This document shows positions 1 through 8,868 of a DNA stretch of 56,282 bases, in pieces. The DNA lies in NCBI GenBank assembly GCA_012517875.1, contig JAAYUB010000022.1:1-56282 (forward strand). The letters run 5' to 3'. Every line of letters starts with the position of its first letter. Position 1 is the stretch's first letter. The notes beneath the pieces are model-generated. The model saw only the letters and a list, made by a program, of their open reading frames with translations, made no database searches and had not been told where the DNA came from. A program made the position numbers and the translations under genes. The stretch is from Acidobacteriota bacterium. Its GTDB lineage: Bacteria; Acidobacteriota; JAAYUB01.

Positions 1-14
1 AGGGAGGCTGAATA

Positions 15-93
15 TGGCGGGGTTGACGAGACTCGAACTCGCGACCTTCGGCGTGACAGGCCGACGTTCTAACCAACTGAACTACAACCCCGC
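15..93 (-). tRNA. tRNA-Asp (GTC)
   Basis: Read on the minus strand this folds as a cloverleaf. The acceptor starts GCGGGGT and pairs with ACCCCGC, the T-arm reads GAGTTCGAGTCTC, and the anticodon loop CTGTCAC gives anticodon GTC, which decodes Asp. The 3' CCA is encoded (positions 15-17). It lies 28 bases downstream of tRNA-Val on the same strand and is probably cotranscribed with it. Confidence 0.95.
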
Positions 94-121
94 GTGCTTT
101 AAAGACCCGTGATCCGTTTCC

Positions 122-197
122 TGGTGGGCGGTACAGGGCTCGAACCTGTGACCTCCGGCTTGTAAAACCGATGCTCTCCCAGCTGAGCTAACCGCCC
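122..197 (-). tRNA. tRNA-Val (TAC)
   Basis: Minus-strand cloverleaf with acceptor GGGCGGT/ACCGCCC, D-arm TTAGCTCAGCTGGGAGAGC, anticodon loop TTTACAA giving TAC (Val), T-loop GGTTCGAGCC and an encoded CCA. A near-consensus promoter lies just upstream at 212-240. Confidence 0.96.
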
Positions 198-211
198 CGG
201 AAGAAGGCATA

Positions 212-240
212 TTTATAGCCGAGCCCTCCAAATGTGTCAA
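212..240 (-). promoter_or_regulatory. Promoter of the tRNA-Val/tRNA-Asp pair
   Basis: On the minus strand TTGACA (240-235) is followed after exactly 17 bases by TATAAA (217-212). The predicted transcription start falls about 7 bases before the tRNA-Val 5' end at 197. This is a standard sigma-70 type promoter by consensus matching. Confidence 0.8.
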
Positions 241-273
241 GGAGAATTTCGGAAATCCGCATCGAACGTGGGC

Positions 274-1437
274 TCAGTGTTCCAGGCGGAGGGTCAGCCA
301 CAGATTGCCCAACCCCAGAGCCAGCGCGGCGAGGAACACGGCCGGATAGCCGGAGGCGTCCCAGAGGAACCCGCCAAGGAACGGCACGATCATGGACACC
401 GCGTGATCCAACGTCAGCCCCATGGACAGGGTGGGCGCGATTTCCCGCTTGTCCGCGGCGATTTTGTTCAGGTAGGTGATCCGGGCGATCCGGGTGGCGA
501 ACATCAGGCTGTCGAGCACGAACAATCCGTACAACAGATGGATGTTCGCCGAGAGGGCGAACCCCAGGCAGATGGCCGCCATCGCCACGCCGTCGACCAC
601 CAGCACGGCGCGCTCGCCGAACCGATCCACCGCCAGACCGAAGTACTGGCGGAACACCACGCCGCCCACCGCCGCCGCCATGACCAGCAGGGCGATGGTC
701 TGGGGCGGCGTGTGGAACACGCTCACCAGCACCCACGGGCTGAACGTGAGGAAGAGCTGCTTGCGGGCGCCCCAGAAAATATTGAGGAGATAGAACCGGG
801 TGTACCGCTTCTTCAGCACGAACCGGCGGTGGTTGCCGCCGCCGTCGCCGGGCAGGCGCAGCCGGCTGAAGGCCACGGCCGCCAGAATCGCCGTGGCGGC
901 GGCCAGCGTGTAGACACCCGGGTAGCGAACGCCCAGCCGGTCCATTAACAGCCAGACGGCCGCGGTGCCCAAGATCATGGACAGGTTCCGCGCACCGGTG
1001 AGCTGTCCCAGCCGCCGACCGGCCCGGTTCGCCTCGGCCAGCTTCAGGCCGATGGTGGCTTCGGCGGTGATGAACAGGTGGTCCCCGAGGCTCCATAGCA
1101 TCATCCAGAAGATCATGAGGGACAGCGTGGGGGACAGGTACCCGAGGCCCAGGATGCCGACCCCGGTCGTCAGTCCCACCAGCACGGCCCACAACCGGAG
1201 TGAGAACGCGGCGAGGGCGCCGGTGACGAAGATCATGGCGAAGCCGGGCAGCTCCCGCGGGAATTCGATCAGGCCGCGGGCCGAGGCGCTGACGTGGAAC
1301 GAGTCGAAGAGGTAATTGTTGAAGGTGGCGGTGAGAATGCCGTTGTTGATTCCCAGCAGCAGGGCGCCGACCAGAAACACCCGCAGGCTCGGACTGGACT
1401 CCCGCCATCGGTTGCGGTATCGGGTCAGGATGCGCAC
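274..1437 (-). CDS. MFS transporter
   Basis: A 387-residue hydrophobic protein with about twelve predicted membrane segments, starting with one around residues 20-42, and small loops rich in Arg between helices, as in the major facilitator superfamily. The substrate cannot be assigned. The GTG start at 1437 is preferred because AAGGAG lies four bases upstream; an in-frame ATG at 1509 has no recognisable ribosome binding site and would add a basic 24-residue extension. The gene is transcribed divergently from the PIG-L deacetylase and ends 76 bases from tRNA-Val. Family assignment is from the pattern of helices and charged loops and is fairly secure; function is open. Confidence 0.8.
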   Translation of the reverse strand: MRILTRYRNRWRESSPSLRVFLVGALLLGINNGILTATFNNYLFDSFHVSASARGLIEFPRELPGFAMIFVTGALAAFSLRLWAVLVGLTTGVGILGLGYLSPTLSLMIFWMMLWSLGDHLFITAEATIGLKLAEANRAGRRLGQLTGARNLSMILGTAAVWLLMDRLGVRYPGVYTLAAATAILAAVAFSRLRLPGDGGGNHRRFVLKKRYTRFYLLNIFWGARKQLFLTFSPWVLVSVFHTPPQTIALLVMAAAVGGVVFRQYFGLAVDRFGERAVLVVDGVAMAAICLGFALSANIHLLYGLFVLDSLMFATRIARITYLNKIAADKREIAPTLSMGLTLDHAVSMIVPFLGGFLWDASGYPAVFLAALALGLGNLWLTLRLEH

Positions 1438-1679
1438 GAAACTCCTTCTCACTTTCCCGGCCGTCCGCACATCCGTCAAATTGAGGCAACGCCGGCGGCG
1501 AACCGTCATCCAACAGGACTGTCGTCATCGCCGGTCGGGTGTCGCGGCCGGTCAAATAACAGTTGAACACCAGACCGCCTTCATCGTACAAACATCAATC
1601 GGCGACGGACGATCCGGAGATGACCGCCCATTATGGCACCGGCGCCGTCGAATGCAACCACTTTCCCAAGGGAGTTCAC

Positions 1680-4193
1680 ATGACGCTCCGCCCCTGCCCT
1701 GCTCGCCGCTCCTGTTCCAGGCTGCTGCGGGCTCTGGTCGTGATCTTCGCCACCGCGCTAGGCATGCTCCACGCTCCCGCCATCCCGCCGCCGCCTCCGC
1801 GGGACGCCGCCGCCCTGCAGCTCACCCTGGACCGGCTGACGGTGCTGGGCAGCATCCTGTATGTGGCGCCCCACCCCGACGATGAAAACACCGCCCTGCT
1901 GGCGTACATGGCGCGCGGGCGAAAGGTCCGCGCGGCGTACCTGTCGCTGACCCGCGGCGGCGGCGGCCAGAACCTCATCGGCACCGAGCAGGGACCGCTC
2001 CTGGCCGCTGTCCGCACCCAGGAGTTGCTGGCAGCCCGCCGCATTGACGGGGCCGAGCAGTTCTTCACGCGGGCGCGGGATTTCGGCTACTCCAAGACGC
2101 CCGAGGAGAGCCTGGCCATCTGGGGCCGCGAGGCCGTGCTGGGCGACGTGGTCTGGGTGATCCGCCGATTCCAACCCGACGTGATCGTCACCCGCTTCCC
2201 GTCCACCGGCGAGACGCACGGCCACCATACCGCCTCGGCCATCCTGGCCCTGGACGCCTTCCATGCCGCCGCCGACCCGGCGCGCTTCCCGGAGCAACTC
2301 CAGTGGGTCAAGCCGTGGCAGGCGCGCCGGATTTTCTGGAACGCCTGGCGGCCGCCGTCTGATCGCACGTTCGATGCCACCGGTCTCATTCAGCTCAATC
2401 CCGGCGCCTACGATCCGCTGTTCGGCGAATCGTTCGCCGAGACCGCCGCCCGCAGCCGTTCCATGCACAAAACCCAGGGATTCGGCGTGCTGGCCCGCCG
2501 CGGCGCGTACACCGACTACTTCAAGTTGCTGGCCGGGGAGCCGGCCGCCGCCGACCTGTTCGAGGGCATCGACACCACCTGGGCCCGGGTGCCGGGCGGC
2601 GATGCGGTCGGCCGGTTGCTCAGCGAAGCGGCCGCCCGCTTCAATCCCCGCCGGCCCAGTGACGTGCTGCCGCTCCTCCTGCAGGCCTGGGAGGCGCTGG
2701 CAGCGCTGGACCATCCATGGGCGGCGGTGAAACGCGAGGAGCTGAGGGACGCCATCCGCGACTGCGCCGGGCTTTGGCTGGAGGCGATCGCCGAAACGGA
2801 CACGGCCGCGCCGGGCGAAACCATCAAGGTGTCTGTCACCGCCATCAACCGGTCGGGGGCACGGGTCACCTGGACGTCCGTGACCGCCGCCGGCAAGACG
2901 GAGACGCGCGACACCGTCCTGGCCGCCGATCAACCCGACACGCGGCAACTCGCCGTGACCATACCGCCGGACGCAGCCGTCTCCCAACCGTACTGGCTGC
3001 TCCAGGAGCCCGAGCGGGGCGTCTATCGCGACAACGACCCGTCGCGGCGGGGGCTGGCCGAAAATCCGCCGGCGCTCGAGGTCGTCTTCTATTTGACGTT
3101 TGGGAACACGGTCATCGATTTTCCCGTGCCCGTGCGCTACCGCTGGCGCGACGCGGTGGAGGGCGAGCAGTACCGGCCGTTCATCATCCAGCCGCCCGTC
3201 ATGATCCGCTCGGTGGACCGGGTGGAGATGTTCGCCGACAACCGGCCCCGCGACATCCGCTTCACTGTCGTCGCCGGACGGCCCGGAGTCAGGGGTACGG
3301 TCACCGCCGTCGTCCCCGACGGCTGGCAGGTGGAACCGGCCGAACAGCCGTTCGCGCTGGAGCGGAAGTCGGACGAGAGCGCCTTGTCCGTCCGCGTGAC
3401 TCCGCCTGCCGGCGCCGGCACGGCGGTGCTGGATCTGGCCGCGGTGACCGATGGCGGCACCTATCGTCAGGGCCTGCAGCAGCTGGCCTATCCGCACATC
3501 CCCACCCAGACCCTGTTCCCGCCCGCTCACCTGCACCTGGTGCGGCTGGACCTGCGGCGCGACGGCCGCCGGATCGGCTACATCATGGGTGCCGGCGACG
3601 ACGTGCCCGACTGCCTGCGGCAGATCGGCTACACGGTGGATCTGCTCTCGGACGAGGCGCTCGAATCGGGCGATTTGGCGGCGTACGACGCCATCGTAGC
3701 CGGGGTTCGGGCCTACAACACGCGGTCGCGGCTGGCCACGCTGGCGGGCCGCTTGGCCGACTACGTCGCCGCCGGCGGCACACTCGTCGTCCAGTACGCC
3801 ACCGACCGCGGCCTCGTGGCGGACCCCGTGGGTCCTCTCCCGCTCACGCTCACCCGGAACCGCGTCACCGACGAGGAATCGCCGGTCATGTTCCTCCTCC
3901 CGGAGCATCCCGTCCTGAACACCCCCAACCGGATCACCGCGGCGGACTTCGCCGGCTGGGAGCAGGAGCGCGGCCTCTACTTCGCCGGGGAGCGGGACCC
4001 GCGATTCGCCGCGCCGCTGGCCATGCACGACCCGGGCGAAACGCCCATGGACGGCGGGCTTGTCGTGGTCCGGCACGGCCGGGGCCATTTCGTCTACACC
4101 GGACTGGCCTTCTTCCGGCAGCTCCCAGCGGGCGTCCCCGGCGCGTACCGCCTCTTCGTGAATCTGCTCTCGCTGGAGGCCGCCGATGAGTGA
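1680..4193 (+). CDS. Exported PIG-L family deacetylase, large multidomain form
   Basis: This is an 837-residue protein beginning with an Arg-rich signal peptide (hydrophobic core about residues 16-32). An LmbE/PIG-L N-acetyl-sugar deacetylase domain follows. The zinc motif PHPDDE is at residues 64-69 and the second metal motif HGHH at 180-183, with a glycine-rich loop near 92-97. The middle third is beta-rich, like the NEW3/Ig-like modules of large acidobacterial PIG-L proteins. The C-terminal third (about 640-837) resembles a glutamine-amidotransferase-like fold. It probably removes acetyl groups from an amino sugar in the periplasm. The ATG at 1680 is chosen because AGGGAG lies upstream and the signal peptide starts there. 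It overlaps the next small gene by eight bases. Confidence 0.85.
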   Translation: MTLRPCPARRSCSRLLRALVVIFATALGMLHAPAIPPPPPRDAAALQLTLDRLTVLGSILYVAPHPDDENTALLAYMARGRKVRAAYLSLTRGGGGQNLIGTEQGPLLAAVRTQELLAARRIDGAEQFFTRARDFGYSKTPEESLAIWGREAVLGDVVWVIRRFQPDVIVTRFPSTGETHGHHTASAILALDAFHAAADPARFPEQLQWVKPWQARRIFWNAWRPPSDRTFDATGLIQLNPGAYDPLFGESFAETAARSRSMHKTQGFGVLARRGAYTDYFKLLAGEPAAADLFEGIDTTWARVPGGDAVGRLLSEAAARFNPRRPSDVLPLLLQAWEALAALDHPWAAVKREELRDAIRDCAGLWLEAIAETDTAAPGETIKVSVTAINRSGARVTWTSVTAAGKTETRDTVLAADQPDTRQLAVTIPPDAAVSQPYWLLQEPERGVYRDNDPSRRGLAENPPALEVVFYLTFGNTVIDFPVPVRYRWRDAVEGEQYRPFIIQPPVMIRSVDRVEMFADNRPRDIRFTVVAGRPGVRGTVTAVVPDGWQVEPAEQPFALERKSDESALSVRVTPPAGAGTAVLDLAAVTDGGTYRQGLQQLAYPHIPTQTLFPPAHLHLVRLDLRRDGRRIGYIMGAGDDVPDCLRQIGYTVDLLSDEALESGDLAAYDAIVAGVRAYNTRSRLATLAGRLADYVAAGGTLVVQYATDRGLVADPVGPLPLTLTRNRVTDEESPVMFLLPEHPVLNTPNRITAADFAGWEQERGLYFAGERDPRFAAPLAMHDPGETPMDGGLVVVRHGRGHFVYTGLAFFRQLPAGVPGAYRLFVNLLSLEAADE

Positions 4194-4335
4194 TCCCGCC
4201 ACCCGACGCGGGCCGGAGCCGCTCGAGGAGCCGCCGCCGTTCTTCGGGACGTGGCGACGCTTCTACCTCGTGGTGGCGGGCAACCTGCTGGGCTGGATCG
4301 TGCTGTTCTACCTTTTCCAGCGGTGGTTCTCATGA
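4186..4335 (+). CDS. Small single-helix membrane protein upstream of symporter
   Basis: A 49-residue reading frame: a soluble, Pro/Glu/Arg-rich N-terminus of about 24 residues, then one hydrophobic helix (about residues 27-46) ending in an aromatic/basic tail. It starts inside the 3' end of the PIG-L gene and its stop overlaps the symporter start as ATGA, so it is translationally coupled on both sides. Position and size recall small accessory subunits of sodium:solute symporters, but I cannot name a family. The exact double overlap argues that it is really translated. Confidence 0.65.
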   Translation: MSDPATRRGPEPLEEPPPFFGTWRRFYLVVAGNLLGWIVLFYLFQRWFS

Positions 4336-6050
4336 CGCTCCTGGACTGGCTGGTGCTGGGCGGCACTCTGGCCTTCATCACCGGTTTCGGCATCTACAAG
4401 GGCCGCCAGGCGAACAGCCTCCAGGAGTACTTATTGGCGGGCCGCCGCATGCGTTGGTACTCGGTCACCCTGGCCATCATGGCCACCCAGGCCAGTGCCA
4501 TCACCTTCCTCTCCACCCCCGGCCAGGGGTACGCCGACGGCATGCGGTTCGTCCAGATGTACCTCGGCCTGCCGCTGGCCATGATCGGCATCGCCGCGGT
4601 GGCAGTTCCCATCTACCACCGGCTGAAAATCCTCACCCCCTACGAATACCTCGAGCAGCGGTTTGATACCAAAACCCGGCTGCTGACGGCGTTCCTCTTC
4701 CTGCTTCAGCGCGGCCTGGCCACGGGCCTGACGATCTATGCGCCGTCGCTGGTGCTGTCGGTGCTGCTCGGCTGGAACCTGTCGCTGACCATCCTGGTCA
4801 TGGGCGGGCTCATGATCACCTACACCGTCACCGGCGGCGCCCGGGCGGTGAGCCGCACCCAGCCGCAACAGGCGGCGGTGATTTTTCTGGGCATGACCGC
4901 CGCCTTCGTGGTTCTGGTGTGGCGGCTGCCGCACGACGTCTCCACAACAGGCGTGCTGCAACTGGCCGGTCACCTCGGGCGGCTCAATCCGATCGACTGG
5001 ACTTTCGACTTGCAGAACCGCTACAACATTTGGTCAGGTCTGATCGGCGGGTTCTTCCTGGCATTGTCCTACTTCGGAACGGATCACTCGCAGGTGCAGC
5101 GCTACCTCACCGGCCGGTCGGTGGCCGAGAGCCGCACCGGCCTGCTCACGAACGGCCTGCTGAAGGTACCCATGCAGTTCGCCATCCTGCTGCTGGGCGC
5201 GCTGCTCTTCGTGTTCTACCAGTTCAATCCGGCCCCGCTCTTCTTCAACCCTGTGGAAACCGCCAAGGTGGTGGCGAGCGAGCGGCGGGCCGAATGGCTG
5301 GAACTGGAGGGGCGGCACCAGCGACTGCTCGAGGAAAGGAAGCAGCGGGCGCAGGAACTGGCCCGGATCATTGATGATGGGCCGGCGGATTCCGACGCAA
5401 AGGCCCGGCAGGCGCTGGCGGCAGCCGACCGGGCCGTGGACCAGACTCGCACCGCCGCCGCGCGGCTCATCCAAGAGGTGGATCCGACGGCGAACACCAA
5501 CGACGTGAACTACGTGTTCCTGACGTTCGTGCTCCACTACCTGCCGGCCGGGCTGGTGGGCCTGATCCTGGCGGTGGTGTTCTCCGCCTCGATGTCGTCC
5601 ACCTCGGGCGAACTGGCGGCGCTGTCCGCCGTCACCGTCGTGGACGGCTACCGCCGGCTCACCAGGGGCGCCGTCGGGGAACGCCGCGAGGTGGCTGTGT
5701 CGCGGCTGGCCACCCTCGCCTGGGGTGCCTTCGCCATGTTCTTCGCCGAGTACGCCGGCCGCCTGGGCACACTGGTGGAGGCCGTCAACATTCTCGGCTC
5801 TCTCTTCTACGGCACCATCCTGGGCATTTTTCTCGTGGCGTTTTTCGCCAAGCGCGTGCGCGGCAATGCGGTATTTATCGCCGCGCTGGTCGCCGAAGCG
5901 GCGGTAATCGCCTGCTGGCTGTGCACTCCCGTCTCGTTCCTCTGGTACAACGTGGTGGGTTGCATCATGGTCATCGGGCTCGCCCTGTTGTTCCATTCTG
6001 TTGAAAGATACTTTCTATCGACGATTGGCCGCACCGGTCCTTGCAGTTGA
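4332..6050 (+). CDS. Sodium:solute symporter (SSS family)
   Basis: A 572-residue integral membrane protein. Early helices carry the GRRMRWYSVTLAIMATQASAITF region and the later AVVFSASMSSTSGELAALS segment, both typical of sodium:solute symporters such as PutP, PanF and SGLT-type carriers. An unusual charged insert of about 75 residues (roughly 310-385), rich in Glu, Arg, Ala and Gln and predicted coiled coil, interrupts two helices. The ATG at 4332 overlaps the stop of the preceding 49-residue gene. The substrate is unknown; linkage to a deacetylase suggests a sugar or sugar-derived acid, which is only inference. Confidence 0.88.
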   Translation: MTLLDWLVLGGTLAFITGFGIYKGRQANSLQEYLLAGRRMRWYSVTLAIMATQASAITFLSTPGQGYADGMRFVQMYLGLPLAMIGIAAVAVPIYHRLKILTPYEYLEQRFDTKTRLLTAFLFLLQRGLATGLTIYAPSLVLSVLLGWNLSLTILVMGGLMITYTVTGGARAVSRTQPQQAAVIFLGMTAAFVVLVWRLPHDVSTTGVLQLAGHLGRLNPIDWTFDLQNRYNIWSGLIGGFFLALSYFGTDHSQVQRYLTGRSVAESRTGLLTNGLLKVPMQFAILLLGALLFVFYQFNPAPLFFNPVETAKVVASERRAEWLELEGRHQRLLEERKQRAQELARIIDDGPADSDAKARQALAAADRAVDQTRTAAARLIQEVDPTANTNDVNYVFLTFVLHYLPAGLVGLILAVVFSASMSSTSGELAALSAVTVVDGYRRLTRGAVGERREVAVSRLATLAWGAFAMFFAEYAGRLGTLVEAVNILGSLFYGTILGIFLVAFFAKRVRGNAVFIAALVAEAAVIACWLCTPVSFLWYNVVGCIMVIGLALLFHSVERYFLSTIGRTGPCS

Positions 6051-6056
6051 TTCATG

Positions 6057-6085
6057 TTGACAATATCGTCATTTCCCAATATAAA
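6057..6085 (+). promoter_or_regulatory. Promoter of the glycine-rich small protein
   Basis: TTGACA at 6057-6062 and TATAAA at 6080-6085 are separated by 17 bases, directly downstream of the symporter stop. The predicted start is about 33 bases before the ATG at 6125. Confidence 0.75.
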
Positions 6086-6124
6086 TCATTCATCACTCTT
6101 AATTTCGTCGGCAAAGGAGGAAAG

Positions 6125-6412
6125 ATGGAACAGTGGCTGCCTCTGATCATTCAGCTGGTGAGCGGTGCGTTGGGCGGCAACCTGGCGGGAGCTTTGATGA
6201 AGAAGTTTTCTCTGGGCACCCTCGGCGATTCCATCGTCGGCATTCTGGGCGGCGGAATTGGCGGGTTCCTCCTCAAGTTGTTGGGGGTTGCGCTCTCGGG
6301 CGGGGCCGGTCTGGACCTTGGTTCCATTATCGGGAACATTGCGGCTGGCGGTGTCGGCGGCGGTGTCCTGATGGCCATCGTGGGACTCATCAAGAAGGCG
6401 CTGGCCAAGTAA
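6125..6412 (+). CDS. Glycine-rich hydrophobic 95-residue protein
   Basis: The protein has an N-terminal hydrophobic stretch, a GGNLAGALMKKFSLGTLG linker, then two long Gly/Ile/Leu-rich segments (about residues 38-58 and 63-90) containing repeated GGG and GxxxG patterns suited to tight helix packing in a membrane. The C-terminus is short and basic. AAAGGAGG lies close upstream of the ATG. It has its own near-consensus promoter and a terminator, so it appears to be a monocistronic gene with strong signals. I recognise it only as a conserved hypothetical type and assign no function. Confidence 0.8.
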   Translation: MEQWLPLIIQLVSGALGGNLAGALMKKFSLGTLGDSIVGILGGGIGGFLLKLLGVALSGGAGLDLGSIIGNIAAGGVGGGVLMAIVGLIKKALAK

Positions 6413-6484
6413 TCTCGGATCTCTCGGATCCGCCCGGCGCTGTTGCTGGAAGGATCCTGACAACATGCTGTCAAGATAATGAGA

Positions 6485-6512
6485 AGAGCCCCGGAATCGG
6501 GGCTCTTTGTTT
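6485..6512 (+). terminator. Rho-independent terminator
   Basis: A nine-base-pair stem (6485-6493 with 6498-6506) around a GAAT loop is followed by TTGTTT. It closes the 6125-6412 transcript and lies between convergent genes. Confidence 0.75.
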
Positions 6513-6545
6513 ATCGAATGACGGATCCCATCGGTCCTGCGGTTG

Positions 6546-7391
6546 CTATTTTTTCCACTCCGCCAGCAAGCCCTCCATCTCCTTCAGGTTGAAGGGGGGC
6601 TGTTCCATCTTGCGGCCCATCACCAGCGCTGTTTCCATGGTCGCCACGGCCTCGCCCTTCTGGCCTTGTTTAGCCAGAATGCGCGCCTTCGCCGCCAGGT
6701 TGTAGTAGGTTTCCTGAATCGCCACCGAGGTGTTGATCCACTTGAGCGCCTCATCGAGGTTGGTGTCATGGTCCAGGCAGAACATGGCCGCCCGATACGG
6801 CTCCGTCCAGTAGCGGGCCATGGTCTTGCGCGCCTGGTTCAGGAACTTGCCGGCGGTGTCCACGCTGAGTTTTACCGGAACGCCCACTTTTTCCCACTGG
6901 AGCATCAGGGTGGCGGAGTCCTCCTTGAGGTCAGCGAACACGAACTGCATCCACTCCGTATGCGCTACGATCACCGGCTTGACCTTCACGCGCAGGATGT
7001 CCTCCTCCTGCTTGTAGCCCATGGTGCCCCACATGGCGGTGTTCTTGTTGACGATGAATGTCCACTCGTCGGCGCCAGGGATGGTCGCCAGTGCATACGT
7101 GCCGGCCGCCAGCTCCTGCCCCTCCACCTTGACCGGATCGCTGATGGTCAGGAGAGTGGCCTCGTTGGCACCGGTGCGCCACACTTCGTTATAGGGGACC
7201 AGGCCGCCCCAGATCGTCCGCTCCTTGACGCCGGGGCGGCAATAGGTGACAGTCACGGTCGTAGTGCCGATGGTCTGAGTGACCACAGCTTTGGGACTGA
7301 CTCGGGGTATTTCCAAACCCTGGGCCTGAAGGGGGATCACTGCCAGCACCAACGCCAGCAGCACCATCGAAACGAGTTTAGCCATGTTCAT
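6546..7391 (-). CDS. Exported DUF2911 domain protein
   Basis: A 281-residue protein with a signal peptide ending near the AQG at residues 23-25, then a DUF2911 domain (about 30-175). Characteristic stretches are TVTYCRPGVKERTIWGGLVPYNEVWRTGANEAT split across residues 48-80 and the later AGTYALATIPG. A helical, TPR-like C-terminal tail follows (about 185-281). DUF2911 proteins are common in Acidobacteria and Bacteroidetes and their biochemical role is not established. AAGGAGG lies six bases upstream of the ATG at 7391. The gene is divergent from the PLP enzyme. Confidence 0.85.
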   Translation of the reverse strand: MNMAKLVSMVLLALVLAVIPLQAQGLEIPRVSPKAVVTQTIGTTTVTVTYCRPGVKERTIWGGLVPYNEVWRTGANEATLLTISDPVKVEGQELAAGTYALATIPGADEWTFIVNKNTAMWGTMGYKQEEDILRVKVKPVIVAHTEWMQFVFADLKEDSATLMLQWEKVGVPVKLSVDTAGKFLNQARKTMARYWTEPYRAAMFCLDHDTNLDEALKWINTSVAIQETYYNLAAKARILAKQGQKGEAVATMETALVMGRKMEQPPFNLKEMEGLLAEWKK

Positions 7392-7607
7392 GTTGCCTCC
7401 TTACAAATTTCGCCGGAGTTGCCGCAGGAGCGGTCAGACCGAGTGTGTGTCATCTGCCCCGTTGAGGCGTTCACTCGACCGCGGTGTTGGCTTCCTCCCG
7501 GATGTTGAACGTATTCTACCAGACCTCGGATTGGATTCATACCTCACCGAACGGTTTCAGGGAAGCGCCTGGCAGCGGCAATAAACCGGAAAATACCTGT
7601 TTATTGC

Positions 7608-7636
7608 TTGGCAGCCACACAGTGGGATGATACACT
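7608..7636 (+). promoter_or_regulatory. Probable promoter of the trans-sulfuration enzyme gene
   Basis: TTGGCA (7608-7613) and TACACT (7631-7636) are 17 bases apart and point toward the ATG at 7684. I looked for SAM or other methionine-type leader motifs in 7637-7683 and saw none. Confidence 0.5.
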
Positions 7637-7683
7637 GATTTTTTAATTCAGCCGGCTGCCCACCGGCAATCCCCGGAGGCGAC

Positions 7684-8868
7684 ATGGATTCCAATTCGAA
7701 GCACGGCTTCAGCACGTTGCAGGTCCACGGCGGCCATCACCAGGACTCGCTGGGTGCGGTGAACGTGCCCGTCTATCTAAGCTCCACCTTCGCCTTTAAA
7801 AATGCCGCCCACGGGGCTTCTCTGTTCGCCGGCGATTCGGACGGGTATATCTATACCCGGATCAGTAACCCCACCATCCGGGCCTTGGAGCGCGCCGTGG
7901 CCGAGATGGAAGGAGGCTTCGACGGCATCGCCACCAGCTCCGGGATGGGCGCCGTGTCCACCATCTACTTGGCGCTGCTGGACCAGGGGGCCCACGTGGT
8001 GAGCACGGCTTCGGTTTACGGCCCCTCGCGGCTGATCGTGGAAAAACACCTCAGCCGGTTCGGCGTGGCGGCAACTTTTGTCGACACGTCCGACACGAAC
8101 AAGGTCCGGCAGGCCTTCCGCCCCGAAACCCGCGTGTTGTACGTGGAAACGCCATCCAATCCCACCATGCAGGTTACCGATCTGGCCGCCATGTCGGAAT
8201 TGGCCCACGCTCACGGCGCCGTCCTGGTGGTGGATAACACCTTTGCCACCCCGTACCTGCAACGGCCGCTGGAACTCGGCGCCGATGTGGTCTTCCATTC
8301 GGTGACGAAGTTCCTCAACGGCCACGCCGACGTGGTGGGCGGCATCATCGTCACCCGAACCGAGGAGATGTATCGCCGGATCCGTCCCCTCATGGTGAAC
8401 TTCGGCTGCAACATGGACCCTCATCAGGCCTACCTGGTGCTGCGCGGTCTAAAAACCTTGTCGCTGCGCGTCGAGCGGTCCCAACACAACGCCATGCAGA
8501 TCGCCCGCTGGCTGGAGGGCAACCCCAAGGTAGCCTGGGTCAAGTATCTCGGCCTGGAATCCCATCCCCAGCATGAGCTGGTGAAACGGCAGATGCGGGG
8601 TTTCGGCTCCATGATCAGCTTCGAGCTCAAGGGCGGTTACGAGGCCGGCCGCCGGCTCATGGACAACGTCCGCCTCGCCATCCTGGCCGTCTCGCTGGGC
8701 GGGGTGGAGACTCTGATCCAGCATCCCGCTTCCATGACCCACGCGGGCATGTCCCGCGAATCGCGGCTTGCCGCCGACATCACCGACGGTCTGGTGCGGT
8801 ACTCCGTGGGCATCGAAGATGTCAAGGATCTGCAGGCCGATCTCGAACAGGCGATGGAAAAGGTGTAG
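7684..8868 (+). CDS. PLP-dependent trans-sulfuration enzyme (Cys/Met metabolism)
   Basis: A 394-residue enzyme of the cystathionine gamma-synthase / methionine gamma-lyase / O-acylhomoserine sulfhydrylase family. Family landmarks are Y58 and R60 in GYIYTRISNPT (phosphate binding across the dimer), SSGMGA at 85-90, VVDNTFATP at 182-190 and the PLP lysine K209 in HSVTKFLNGHADVVGG. The active-site tyrosine motif reads YGPSR at 112-116. Position 114 is proline, not the cysteine seen in classical methionine gamma-lyases, so the exact reaction is uncertain. The start has GGAGGCGAC upstream. A homoserine dehydrogenase gene lies 5 kb away. Confidence 0.9.
   Translation: MDSNSKHGFSTLQVHGGHHQDSLGAVNVPVYLSSTFAFKNAAHGASLFAGDSDGYIYTRISNPTIRALERAVAEMEGGFDGIATSSGMGAVSTIYLALLDQGAHVVSTASVYGPSRLIVEKHLSRFGVAATFVDTSDTNKVRQAFRPETRVLYVETPSNPTMQVTDLAAMSELAHAHGAVLVVDNTFATPYLQRPLELGADVVFHSVTKFLNGHADVVGGIIVTRTEEMYRRIRPLMVNFGCNMDPHQAYLVLRGLKTLSLRVERSQHNAMQIARWLEGNPKVAWVKYLGLESHPQHELVKRQMRGFGSMISFELKGGYEAGRRLMDNVRLAILAVSLGGVETLIQHPASMTHAGMSRESRLAADITDGLVRYSVGIEDVKDLQADLEQAMEKV

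Noticed and set aside
7637-7683. SAM or cobalamin riboswitch before the trans-sulfuration gene
   Set aside because: The leader is under 50 bases and lacks the conserved core motifs.
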